This document shows, one piece after another, positions 57,820-64,000 of a DNA stretch of 64,000 bases. A model generated the notes under the pieces. The model saw only the letters and a program-made list of their open reading frames with translations. It had not been told where the DNA came from and searched no databases. Position 1 is the stretch's first letter. The number at the start of each line of letters is the position of its first letter. The stretch covers positions 286,723-350,722 of the forward strand of contig NZ_BCTK01000013.1 of assembly GCF_001571245.1 (NCBI RefSeq). Reading direction: 5' to 3'. The position numbers were made by a program, and so were the translations under genes. Source of the DNA: Achromobacter piechaudii NBRC 102461 (lineage in GTDB: Bacteria > Pseudomonadota > Gammaproteobacteria > Burkholderiales > Burkholderiaceae_B).

Positions 57820-58744
57820 CCGCGTATACCGGCTGCTGGTGGGCAAGCGCAGCAGCGACAAGGGGCTGGAGATCGTGCCGCCCATCCGGATGACCTTCGA
57901 CATCGCCAAGACCGCTGCGGAGGAACCGAACGACGCCAAGATCGCCCTGTACAACTTGTCCGAACAGAGCCGCCGCTCGCTCGAAGAGCCCGGCCTGCGC
58001 TGCGTGCTGTACGCGGGCTATGCCGAAGAGGGCGGGCCCTTGTTGATGGCCTCGGGCAGCATCGTGCATGCCTACACGCGCTTCGAGCAGCCGGACCTGA
58101 TCACCGAATTGATTGTCAAGGACGGCTATATCGAGGTGCGCGACACCGCCGTGTCGATCGGCCTGGGACCGGGCGCGCGAGCCAGCGACATCATCAGCGC
58201 CATCGCCGCGCAGATGGGCCTGCCGCTGGTGATGGCTGACGATGTGCCGGACCGGCGCTGGCAACAGGGCTTCTCGTTCTACGGCGCGGCGCGCACGGCG
58301 CTGCACAAGGTCACGCAGGGGACCGGGCTGGAATGGTCGATCCAGAATCAGCAGTTGCAGGTGGTGCAGCGGCTGGGCACCACGCGGCGGCAAGCCGTGG
58401 TGCTGGCGATGGACAGCGGCTTGCTGGGCAGCCCCGAACGCACGCGCGAGGCCGCCACCGAGAAATCGAAAGCGACCGGTGGCGCAGCGGGCAAGGCTGG
58501 CGCACGCGCGCCGGCGACGGCCGCCAAAGCGGCCAGCGGACAGCAGCAGCGCGACGGCTGGAAGGTGAAGTCGCTGCTGCTGCCCACGATCAGCCCGGGC
58601 GACCTGGTCAAGCTGGAAAGCCGGTCGGTCCAGGCGTTTCAGCGCGTGGAAACGTTGCGGCACACCGGCGATAGCGAGGGCGGGGATTGGCAGACCGAAC
58701 TGAATCTGGTTGACCCCCACCCGCCCGCACAGAAAAAGGAATAG
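57806..58744 (+). CDS. Baseplate hub protein (gp27-like)
   Basis: A 312-residue hub-like protein. ATG 57806 (MARFDRVYRLLVGKRSSDKG) is preferred to 57788 because GAGGCG precedes it. It has the beta-barrel pattern MTFDIAKTAAEEPNDAKIAL and LYAGYAEEGGPLLMASGSIV of hub proteins. These carry the spike and join it to the tube. The region after residue 205 is an Ala/Gly/Lys-rich linker (ATGGAAGKAGARAPATAAKA), then a second beta domain (LLLPTISPGDLVKLESRSV). It is separated by 2 bp from the spike gene. Confidence 0.78.
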   Translation: MARFDRVYRLLVGKRSSDKGLEIVPPIRMTFDIAKTAAEEPNDAKIALYNLSEQSRRSLEEPGLRCVLYAGYAEEGGPLLMASGSIVHAYTRFEQPDLITELIVKDGYIEVRDTAVSIGLGPGARASDIISAIAAQMGLPLVMADDVPDRRWQQGFSFYGAARTALHKVTQGTGLEWSIQNQQLQVVQRLGTTRRQAVVLAMDSGLLGSPERTREAATEKSKATGGAAGKAGARAPATAAKAASGQQQRDGWKVKSLLLPTISPGDLVKLESRSVQAFQRVETLRHTGDSEGGDWQTELNLVDPHPPAQKKE

Positions 58745-58746
58745 CC

Positions 58747-59442
58747 ATGAACAATGCGGTAACGCTTATCCGCCGCCTGATCGCGACGGAGCTGGCGGAC
58801 GTCTACACGACGCTGCCCGGTGAAGTCGTGGCCTATGACGGCACCTTCGTGACGGCTCGCCCCGCGCTGGCCAAGCGGCTGGCCAACGGCGAGGTCCTGC
58901 CGCCGCCCCAGGTGGTGCGGGTGCCGGTGTGTTGGCCGGTCGGCGACGTGGGCGGTGCGCAGGCGCTGATCTCGGTGCCGCTTGCGCCGGGCGACGCGAT
59001 CAAGCTGTCCTTCTCGGCGCGTGCGCTTGAGAACTGGCTGGCGGGCGACAACGGCCCGCCCGATGACCCGCGGCAATTCGATCTGTCCGACGCCTTCGCC
59101 TCGCCGCTCTTGCGGCCGGGCACGATGGCGGCCGATACGCAGAACGTCAGCATCCAGTACGGCCCCGGCACGATCAAGCTGTCGCCCACGGGTGACCTGA
59201 GCTTTCAGGTCAAGACGTGGACGGTGCAAGCCGAGCAGACCACGCTGAACACGCCGGTGACGATCAACGGACCGCTGACCTACACGCAGGGCATGGCGGG
59301 CGAGGGCGGCCAGGGCGGCGCGTCGATGCGCGTGCGCGGCGGGGTCGCCTACGAAGGCGGCGCCGTCACGCACAACGGCAAGAACATCGGCGATACGCAT
59401 CGCCACGCCTACGCAGGCGGCACCACGGAGGATCCCATCTGA
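58747..59442 (+). CDS. Tail spike/puncturing protein with Gp138 N-terminal domain
   Basis: A 231-residue central spike. The N-terminal OB-fold Gp138-type domain (about 5-120: TLIRRLIATELADVYTTLPG, VVRVPVCWPVGDVGGAQALI) is followed by a beta-helical part (NVSIQYGPGTIKLSPTGDLS, VQAEQTTLNTPVTINGPLTY). The tip ends GKNIGDTHRHAYAG. Its H-x-H pair is the metal (iron)-binding apex motif known from contractile-tail spikes such as P2 gpV. It would be the point that pierces the target outer membrane. The stop overlaps the next start (TGATG). Confidence 0.88.
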   Translation: MNNAVTLIRRLIATELADVYTTLPGEVVAYDGTFVTARPALAKRLANGEVLPPPQVVRVPVCWPVGDVGGAQALISVPLAPGDAIKLSFSARALENWLAGDNGPPDDPRQFDLSDAFASPLLRPGTMAADTQNVSIQYGPGTIKLSPTGDLSFQVKTWTVQAEQTTLNTPVTINGPLTYTQGMAGEGGQGGASMRVRGGVAYEGGAVTHNGKNIGDTHRHAYAGGTTEDPI

Positions 59443-59810
59443 TGGCCCTGGACCTTGCTTTGACCGCCGACCACGATCTGGACCTGGATCTGTTGGGCCG
59501 TGCCTCGCTGGTGGATGGCGCTGAACGTATCGCCCAGCAGATCAAGATCACTTTGCTGGCTTTTCTGGGCGAATGGTTTCTGGACACCACGTTCGGCGTT
59601 CCGTACTTCGATAGCGTCCTGGTGAAGTCGCCCGATCGCTCGGGCATCGAAGCGATCTTCCGCGCGCGCATTCGCGACGTGCCGGGTGTGCTTCAGGTTC
59701 GAGCACTGCAATTGCAGATCGAACGCCAGTTGCGCGTGTTGCGCGTGACGATCGACGTCGACACCACTGCCGGACGGCTCGAACGCGTCGTCCTGCTGCA
59801 TACGTCTTAA
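59442..59810 (+). CDS. Baseplate wedge protein, gp25/W-like
   Basis: A 122-residue gp25-like wedge protein (lysozyme-like family name, no lysozyme activity). It carries DGAERIAQQIKITLLAFLGE, FLDTTFGVPYFDSVLVKSP and IFRARIRDVPGVLQVRALQL, the conserved core of the W/gp25 family. It starts at the TGATG overlap with a GGAGG site. It forms the baseplate wedge with the J-like protein encoded 23 bp downstream. Confidence 0.9.
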   Translation: MALDLALTADHDLDLDLLGRASLVDGAERIAQQIKITLLAFLGEWFLDTTFGVPYFDSVLVKSPDRSGIEAIFRARIRDVPGVLQVRALQLQIERQLRVLRVTIDVDTTAGRLERVVLLHTS

Positions 59811-59833
59811 CCCCTTACTTGCTTGAGGTATCT

Positions 59834-61285
59834 ATGGCCTACGGTGTCACACCGGATGGGTTCGACCGACCGCGCCTGCCTGAAATCCGCCAGGAGATCG
59901 TGGCCGACCTGCGCGCGCGGATGTTGGCCGCCGGATTCAATGGGGTGGTGGAAACCCGCCCGGACAGCATTACCGGCCTGCTGATCGACACCTTCGCCGA
60001 GCGCGAAGCGGCGTTGTGGGAGCAGGCCGAGGGCGTGTACTACGCGATGTACCCGGGGTCTGCGACCGGTGTGTCGCTGGACCGCGCCGTCTCGTTCACG
60101 GGGGTATCGCGCTATCGCGACGAACCGTCGCGCGCCTACGTGGTGCTTTACGGCGCGCCGGGTACGGTCGTGCCGGCGGGCGCGCAACTGCGGCATCGCG
60201 TGAGCCAGAACGTGTGGGCGCTGGACAGCGCCACGCCCATTCTGGCCGGCGCGGCCGCCGATGTGATCTTGCAGCCCGCCGTGTTGGCATCGACGACTTA
60301 CTCGGTGTCGATTGACGGCGTGGCCTATTCCTACGCCACCGGCGCGACCACCAACCTGCCGCAGATTCTTGCGGGGCTGGTGGCCGCATTGGCCGCGAGC
60401 GGCTTGCAGGTCTCCAGCGACGGCGCCGCCGTGCGTATCCGCACCGATGGCCGGCAGGCGGCAGCCTTTGCATGGACCGCCAACCTGGCGTTGATCCGCC
60501 TGGGATCGCCCGCGCTGGCAAGAACGCTGGATGCGTCCGACGAGGGCGCGGCCATCGGCGACCTGAACGGCATCATCACGCAGGTCGATGGCTGGGCGGC
60601 GGTCGACAACCTGCAAGCGGGCGTGGCCGGCCGCCTGGCAGAGAATGCGGCCGAGTTGCGCGCGCGCTATTCGACGGGGCTGTTCCGGCTTGGCGCGGCC
60701 ACGCTGCCCAGCATCGGGCCCAACGTGCGCGACCGCGTCGCGGGCGTGCGCACCGTAAAGGTCTTCATGAACAACACCGACGCGCCCGACGCGCTGGGCC
60801 GTCCGCCGCACAGCGTGCACGTGGTGGCCGACGGCGGCCTGGACGATGAGGTGGCCGACGCCATCTTCCACGTCGTGGCAGCGGGCATCGACACCCACGG
60901 CCAGCGCCGGGTGGTGGTCAAGGACGCGGAAGGAGCGGACCAGCTGATCCGTTTCGACCGGCCCGAACGTGTGTATCTGTGGGTGCGCTGCGCGACCACT
61001 TTGCTGCCGCCGTCCGAGCAGGCCTTTCCTCCCGATGGCTTTGATCGCATCGCGCAGAGCTTGGCTTCGGTGGGCGAGGGCTATGGCATCGGCGAGGACG
61101 TCATCCTGCAACGGCTCTACGGCGCGATCTTCCGCACGCCGGGCCTGGCCTCGGTCGACCTGAAGCTGGCCTACTCGGCCAACCCCGCCTTTACGCCCAC
61201 GGCCGCCGACTTTCGCGCGGCCAACGTGGCGATCCAGGATTTCCAGGTCGCGGCGTTCGATCTGTCACGCATCGAGGTGACGTGA
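59834..61285 (+). CDS. Baseplate J-like protein
   Basis: A 483-residue baseplate J-like (gp47-type) protein. ATG 59834 follows GAGGT. The N-terminal region (DRPRLPEIRQEIVADLRARM, then DSITGLLIDTFAEREAALWE) and the downstream GVSLDRAVSFTGVSRYRDE and AGAQLRHRVSQNVWALDSA are family hallmarks. The middle carries an extra beta domain with AAGVRTVKVFMNNTDAPDAL-like features. The C-terminus ends VAAFDLSRIEVT. It makes the wedge ring that opens when the sheath contracts. The start of the DUF2612 gene overlaps its stop (TGATG). Confidence 0.9.
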   Translation: MAYGVTPDGFDRPRLPEIRQEIVADLRARMLAAGFNGVVETRPDSITGLLIDTFAEREAALWEQAEGVYYAMYPGSATGVSLDRAVSFTGVSRYRDEPSRAYVVLYGAPGTVVPAGAQLRHRVSQNVWALDSATPILAGAAADVILQPAVLASTTYSVSIDGVAYSYATGATTNLPQILAGLVAALAASGLQVSSDGAAVRIRTDGRQAAAFAWTANLALIRLGSPALARTLDASDEGAAIGDLNGIITQVDGWAAVDNLQAGVAGRLAENAAELRARYSTGLFRLGAATLPSIGPNVRDRVAGVRTVKVFMNNTDAPDALGRPPHSVHVVADGGLDDEVADAIFHVVAAGIDTHGQRRVVVKDAEGADQLIRFDRPERVYLWVRCATTLLPPSEQAFPPDGFDRIAQSLASVGEGYGIGEDVILQRLYGAIFRTPGLASVDLKLAYSANPAFTPTAADFRAANVAIQDFQVAAFDLSRIEVT

Positions 61286-61950
61286 TGGATCTGAACCAGG
61301 ATCACGGACAGGTGGCGTGGAGCCATTGGCTGGGTCAGTTCCAGGCCAAGCCCCGATTGCAGGCGCTGGTCAAGGCGCTGCTCAAGCCGGCGGAAGGATT
61401 GCAGGGGGCTTTGCGCGCCCTGTACGAAGACCGCTGGCTGGAGACGGCGGTGGGCAGGCAGCTGGATGGTATCGGCGAGATCGTCGGCTTGCCTCGCGTC
61501 ATCGATGAAGCGATCTACGTCCGGTTCTTCGGCTTTCAGACGCAGCAGAACGTGGGCGGATTCAGCCAGGCGCGCTTGCGCCGCGCGAACGAGCGGCCGG
61601 TTGCAGGTTCGACGACCTTGCTCGACGCCGAATACCGCAAGCTGCTGTATTGGAAGATCGCCTTGAACAACGGGCATGGCACGACGCCCGAGATCGCCAG
61701 TTCGCTCAAACCGATTTTCGATGTGCGCCGCGTCGTCGTGCAGAACGCCGGCAACGCAAAAATCCGGATCTGGGTCAGCCGCATTCCCGGCCCCAATGAT
61801 CCGCTCATGGCCAACCCCTACAAGTGGGTGCCCCAAGCCGCCGGCATCGGCGTGCAACTCATCACCGGCTCGACCGAAAAGCCTTTCGGCTTTCGCGGGC
61901 AAGGTTTCTTTGGCTTTGGCGTCGGCGTGCTGGCGCGAGGGATTTACTGA
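61285..61950 (+). CDS. DUF2612 tail protein (gpI-like)
   Basis: A 221-residue DUF2612 protein, the tail-fibre attachment counterpart of gpI in this phage group. ATG 61285 is preferred to GTG 61282 because of a GAGGT site. Patterns DGIGEIVGLPRVIDEAIYV, FFGFQTQQNVGGFSQARLR and LDAEYRKLLYWKIALNNGHG are typical. The last quarter (PQAAGIGVQLITGSTEKPFG and FGFRGQGFFGFGVGVLARGI) is Gly/Phe-rich. It overlaps the fibre gene by one base (TGATG). Confidence 0.87.
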   Translation: MDLNQDHGQVAWSHWLGQFQAKPRLQALVKALLKPAEGLQGALRALYEDRWLETAVGRQLDGIGEIVGLPRVIDEAIYVRFFGFQTQQNVGGFSQARLRRANERPVAGSTTLLDAEYRKLLYWKIALNNGHGTTPEIASSLKPIFDVRRVVVQNAGNAKIRIWVSRIPGPNDPLMANPYKWVPQAAGIGVQLITGSTEKPFGFRGQGFFGFGVGVLARGIY

Positions 61951-64000
61951 TGGCAGACCCCACATTTTTCGACCTTTTCAAATCGACCTGGGCGCAGAAC
62001 GGCCTGACCGAAGACATCACCGACCTGCAATACAAGACGGGTTGGTCATTCATCGGATCCGTGCCGCCTTCCGTTGAACAGTTCAACAAGGTGCAGCAGA
62101 CCACCGACGAACGGCTGGCCTGGCTGTACAAGCAGCTGGACGGGCTGGCGTCCGTGACCGGCCGGCCGCTGGCCGCGACGAGTTCCGACGCGTTGAGCTA
62201 TGCGCAGCAGAATTTGAACGCCACGAATCTGAAGACCGGCACGGTGCCGGTCGCGCGCCTGTCCGGCACGGCCACGTCGCTGACCTCGGGCGCGGCGCAA
62301 AAGCTGGCCACTGCGCGCTTGATTACCGCCACGGGCGATGTGACGGGTGTTGGATCGTTCGACGGATCAGCCGACCTCTCGTTGGGATTGACGCTGGGCG
62401 CAAGCGGCGTGACGGCCGGCAGCTATGGCAATGCGAATGCGGTGCCGACGTTTACGGTGGACGCCAAGGGGCGTGTGACGGCGGCGGGTAATGTCGCCGT
62501 TGGCAATGCAGCTACCGCCACCAAGCTCGCCACCGCGCGCACCATTGCCGCCACGGGCGACGCGACGGGTAGCGGGACTTTCGATGGATCGGCCAACCTC
62601 TCGTTGGGATTGACGCTGGGCGCAAGCGGTGTCACGGCCGGCAGCTATGGCAATGCCAATGCGGTGCCGACGTTGACGGTGGATGCCAAGGGGCGCGTGT
62701 CGGCCGCGGGCGAAGTTGCGCTGGGCAACGCCAGCACGGCGACCAAGCTGGCCTCGACGCGTTTGTTCTCTGTCACTGGCGGCGCGACCGCTGGCGGCGT
62801 GAGCTTTGATGGGTCGGGGAATGTGGCGCTTAATGTGACTGCACTGGATGTGTCCAAGGCAAATGCTGGAACGCTGCCGGTCGCGCGAGGTGGCACGGGT
62901 GCAGGGGCGCTCACGGCGGGTGCGTATGTGGTGGGCGCTGGCACTGGCGCTCTGGCCACCCGCTCACCGGCGCAAGTCCTGGATGATATCCAAGCCCTTC
63001 CCAAAGCGGGCGGCAGTGTCAGCGGCCCGATCCTGCTGGCAACTGGCGCAGCGGTGGGCGCTCAATACGGTCTCAATAGTGCATCCGGGCAAACTGCCCA
63101 CGTCGTACTGCCAGACGGCGGTGGCTTCTCGACGCACACGGGCACCATCACCGGCGCGATGAAGATCACCTTGCCTCCGGCCGCTATCGGTGCAAACACG
63201 ATGATCCGTCTGCGGGTAGATATTTTCGAGTATCTGACCGATGTGCCGCCCGTGACCATCCTGATTCATGGTTATGTTCAGACCAGCAAAGCGTGGGGGC
63301 GGCAGGGCGCAACGATCCTCGCCGGTGGTGTCGGATCTGACCTGGCCGTCCGCTTTGGGTCAGATGCGAGTGGCACCCCTTGCATTTGGCTGGGCGAGTT
63401 GAACAAAGCCTGGTCGTACCCGTCCGTGACGGTTTCGGAGGTGATGGCGAAGTACAACACCACCGGGGCGACCGTTGCCGCCTGGGGGACGGGATGGAAG
63501 GTTGAGCCGGTTACGGCATTTGAAACCGTTGCCCAGATCGCCGCAGTGAGCAATCTGGCATTCGCCCGTTCCGATATCCCTCGTGTTGCCGGTTTGCAGG
63601 CGGAGCTGGACACCCGCGTACCAGTTGTGTCCTTGAACAACTTGCCAACGACCAACATCGGACCCATCCTCGTCGCCGAAATGGCGGAGGTCTGGATTTG
63701 GGCTTCCACAAGCTATTTCACGGGATACCGTTCGCCACTTTGCGGTCGGCCCTTGGACGGCCACACCGTCACGCCTTTGCCCAGCGAAGTGGACGCCGTG
63801 GGTGGCGTACTTCAGAAATCGGCCTACGCCGCGCTTTGGGGTTACGCGCAGGAAAACGGCTTGGTGCTCACGCAGGCCAATTGGGAAGCGCGCCGGGGGG
63901 GGCATTACTTCGTCAACGTCGATGCGAACACTTTTCGCGTCCCTGATCTGCGCGATATGTTCCGCCGGTTTACGGGCACTGACGCTGACACTGCAAATGC
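61950..64000 (+). CDS. Tail fibre protein (3' end beyond window)
   Basis: Receptor-binding tail fibre, 683 codons visible and still open at the window edge. The N-terminal baseplate-attachment part (about 1-125) starts MADPTFFDLFKSTWAQNGLT. Two 74-residue repeats follow (about 127-274), with LGLTLGASGVTAGSYGNANA and VDAKGRV, plus a partial third. A Gly-rich section (GTLPVARGGTGAGALTAGAY) and a beta-rich region come next. A collar-like C-terminal segment near the edge reads FRVPDLRDMFRRFTG. A run of eight G (63895-63902) lies in the coding sequence; the frame is kept across it here. This protein decides target specificity. Confidence 0.88.
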   Translation, partial: MADPTFFDLFKSTWAQNGLTEDITDLQYKTGWSFIGSVPPSVEQFNKVQQTTDERLAWLYKQLDGLASVTGRPLAATSSDALSYAQQNLNATNLKTGTVPVARLSGTATSLTSGAAQKLATARLITATGDVTGVGSFDGSADLSLGLTLGASGVTAGSYGNANAVPTFTVDAKGRVTAAGNVAVGNAATATKLATARTIAATGDATGSGTFDGSANLSLGLTLGASGVTAGSYGNANAVPTLTVDAKGRVSAAGEVALGNASTATKLASTRLFSVTGGATAGGVSFDGSGNVALNVTALDVSKANAGTLPVARGGTGAGALTAGAYVVGAGTGALATRSPAQVLDDIQALPKAGGSVSGPILLATGAAVGAQYGLNSASGQTAHVVLPDGGGFSTHTGTITGAMKITLPPAAIGANTMIRLRVDIFEYLTDVPPVTILIHGYVQTSKAWGRQGATILAGGVGSDLAVRFGSDASGTPCIWLGELNKAWSYPSVTVSEVMAKYNTTGATVAAWGTGWKVEPVTAFETVAQIAAVSNLAFARSDIPRVAGLQAELDTRVPVVSLNNLPTTNIGPILVAEMAEVWIWASTSYFTGYRSPLCGRPLDGHTVTPLPSEVDAVGGVLQKSAYAALWGYAQENGLVLTQANWEARRGGHYFVNVDANTFRVPDLRDMFRRFTGTDADTAN
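62328..62771 (+). repeat. Two tandem 222-bp repeats inside the tail fibre gene
   Basis: Unit 1 (62328-62549) and unit 2 (62550-62771) encode closely similar 74-residue modules. A diverged third begins at 62772. The first ~150 bases of each unit are nearly identical, so homologous recombination could change fibre length in whole-module steps. Confidence 0.85.
63895..63902 (+). repeat. G8 homopolymer tract in the tail fibre gene
   Basis: Eight consecutive G within codons for Arg-Gly-Gly just before the C-terminal collar motif. It is the longest homopolymer I noticed in any coding region of the window and a possible slippage site. Confidence 0.6.

Noticed and set aside
61950..64000. Diversity-generating retroelement linked to the tail fibre, as in Bordetella phage BPP-1
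   Set aside because: No reverse transcriptase and no template/variable repeat pair are visible; the fibre repeats are in-frame structural modules. It could only exist beyond the window.
1..64000. CRISPR arrays, insertion sequences and rRNA genes
   Set aside because: I looked for evenly spaced repeats, transposase-like proteins with terminal inverted repeats and rRNA sequence, and found none.

Overview
The window is a high-GC chromosomal segment of a betaproteobacterium, most likely family Alcaligenaceae (Achromobacter or Bordetella type). The inference rests on three orphan Bug/TctC-type periplasmic binding proteins, IclR-controlled TRAP and CoA-ester catabolic operons, FHA/FhaC-like and fimbrial adhesin loci, and the gene style. 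No species marker is present, so genus is an inference.

Layout. 1-7.8 kb: a TRAP transporter operon (dctP-aroQ-dctQ-dctM, minus strand) with a divergent IclR regulator. A paralogous IclR/dctP pair follows in mirror image, so two paralogous divergent regulator/binding-protein pairs face each other; three small genes follow. 8.3-13.3 kb: an IclR-controlled operon with a PaaG-like enoyl-CoA isomerase/hydratase, a fused NDP-forming acyl-CoA synthetase and a Bug receptor. 13.4-20.1 kb: a molybdenum hydroxylase locus (MocA, XdhC, Tat-exported PaoABC-type aldehyde oxidoreductase) and an Ldh-family dehydrogenase. 20.7-26.8 kb: a chaperone/usher fimbrial operon (major pilin, chaperone, usher, second chaperone, tip adhesin). 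27.1-31.6 kb: a two-partner secretion pair (FhaC-like TpsB; TpsA with about eleven GLUG-type repeats). 32-33.4 kb: an orphan Hpt protein and an RcsB-like response regulator beside these adhesins. 33.5-43.2 kb: gamma-glutamyltransferase, Bug, GntR, MFS, a 3-hydroxyisobutyrate-dehydrogenase-type reductase, a thioesterase, and a CaiB/Bug/enoyl-CoA hydratase operon with a LysR. 44.1-45.9 kb: cardiolipin synthase and tRNA-His(GTG) with its own promoter and terminator.

From about 47.7 kb to the end lies a phage-derived element. It has a self-cleaving-type (S24) repressor, divergent Cro/YdaS with operators, a DUF1376 replication protein, a second replication-like protein, a possible antiterminator-like protein and a winged-helix protein. 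These are followed directly by a complete contractile-tail cassette: neck/tail terminator, DUF3383 sheath, tube, two overlapping chaperones, tape measure, baseplate, spike with an HxH tip, gp25-like wedge, J-like, DUF2612 and tail fibre. No integrase, terminase, portal or capsid gene is visible, so this looks like a phage-tail-like bacteriocin (tailocin) locus rather than an intact prophage. The junction where head genes would be expected carries a ~160-bp direct duplication. Each copy holds a strong intrinsic terminator that could be opened by an alternative helix, and a third intrinsic terminator sits just before the sheath RBS. Together these suggest that the tail operon is gated by attenuation or antitermination downstream of an SOS-type repressor. 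This is the most interesting system in the window.
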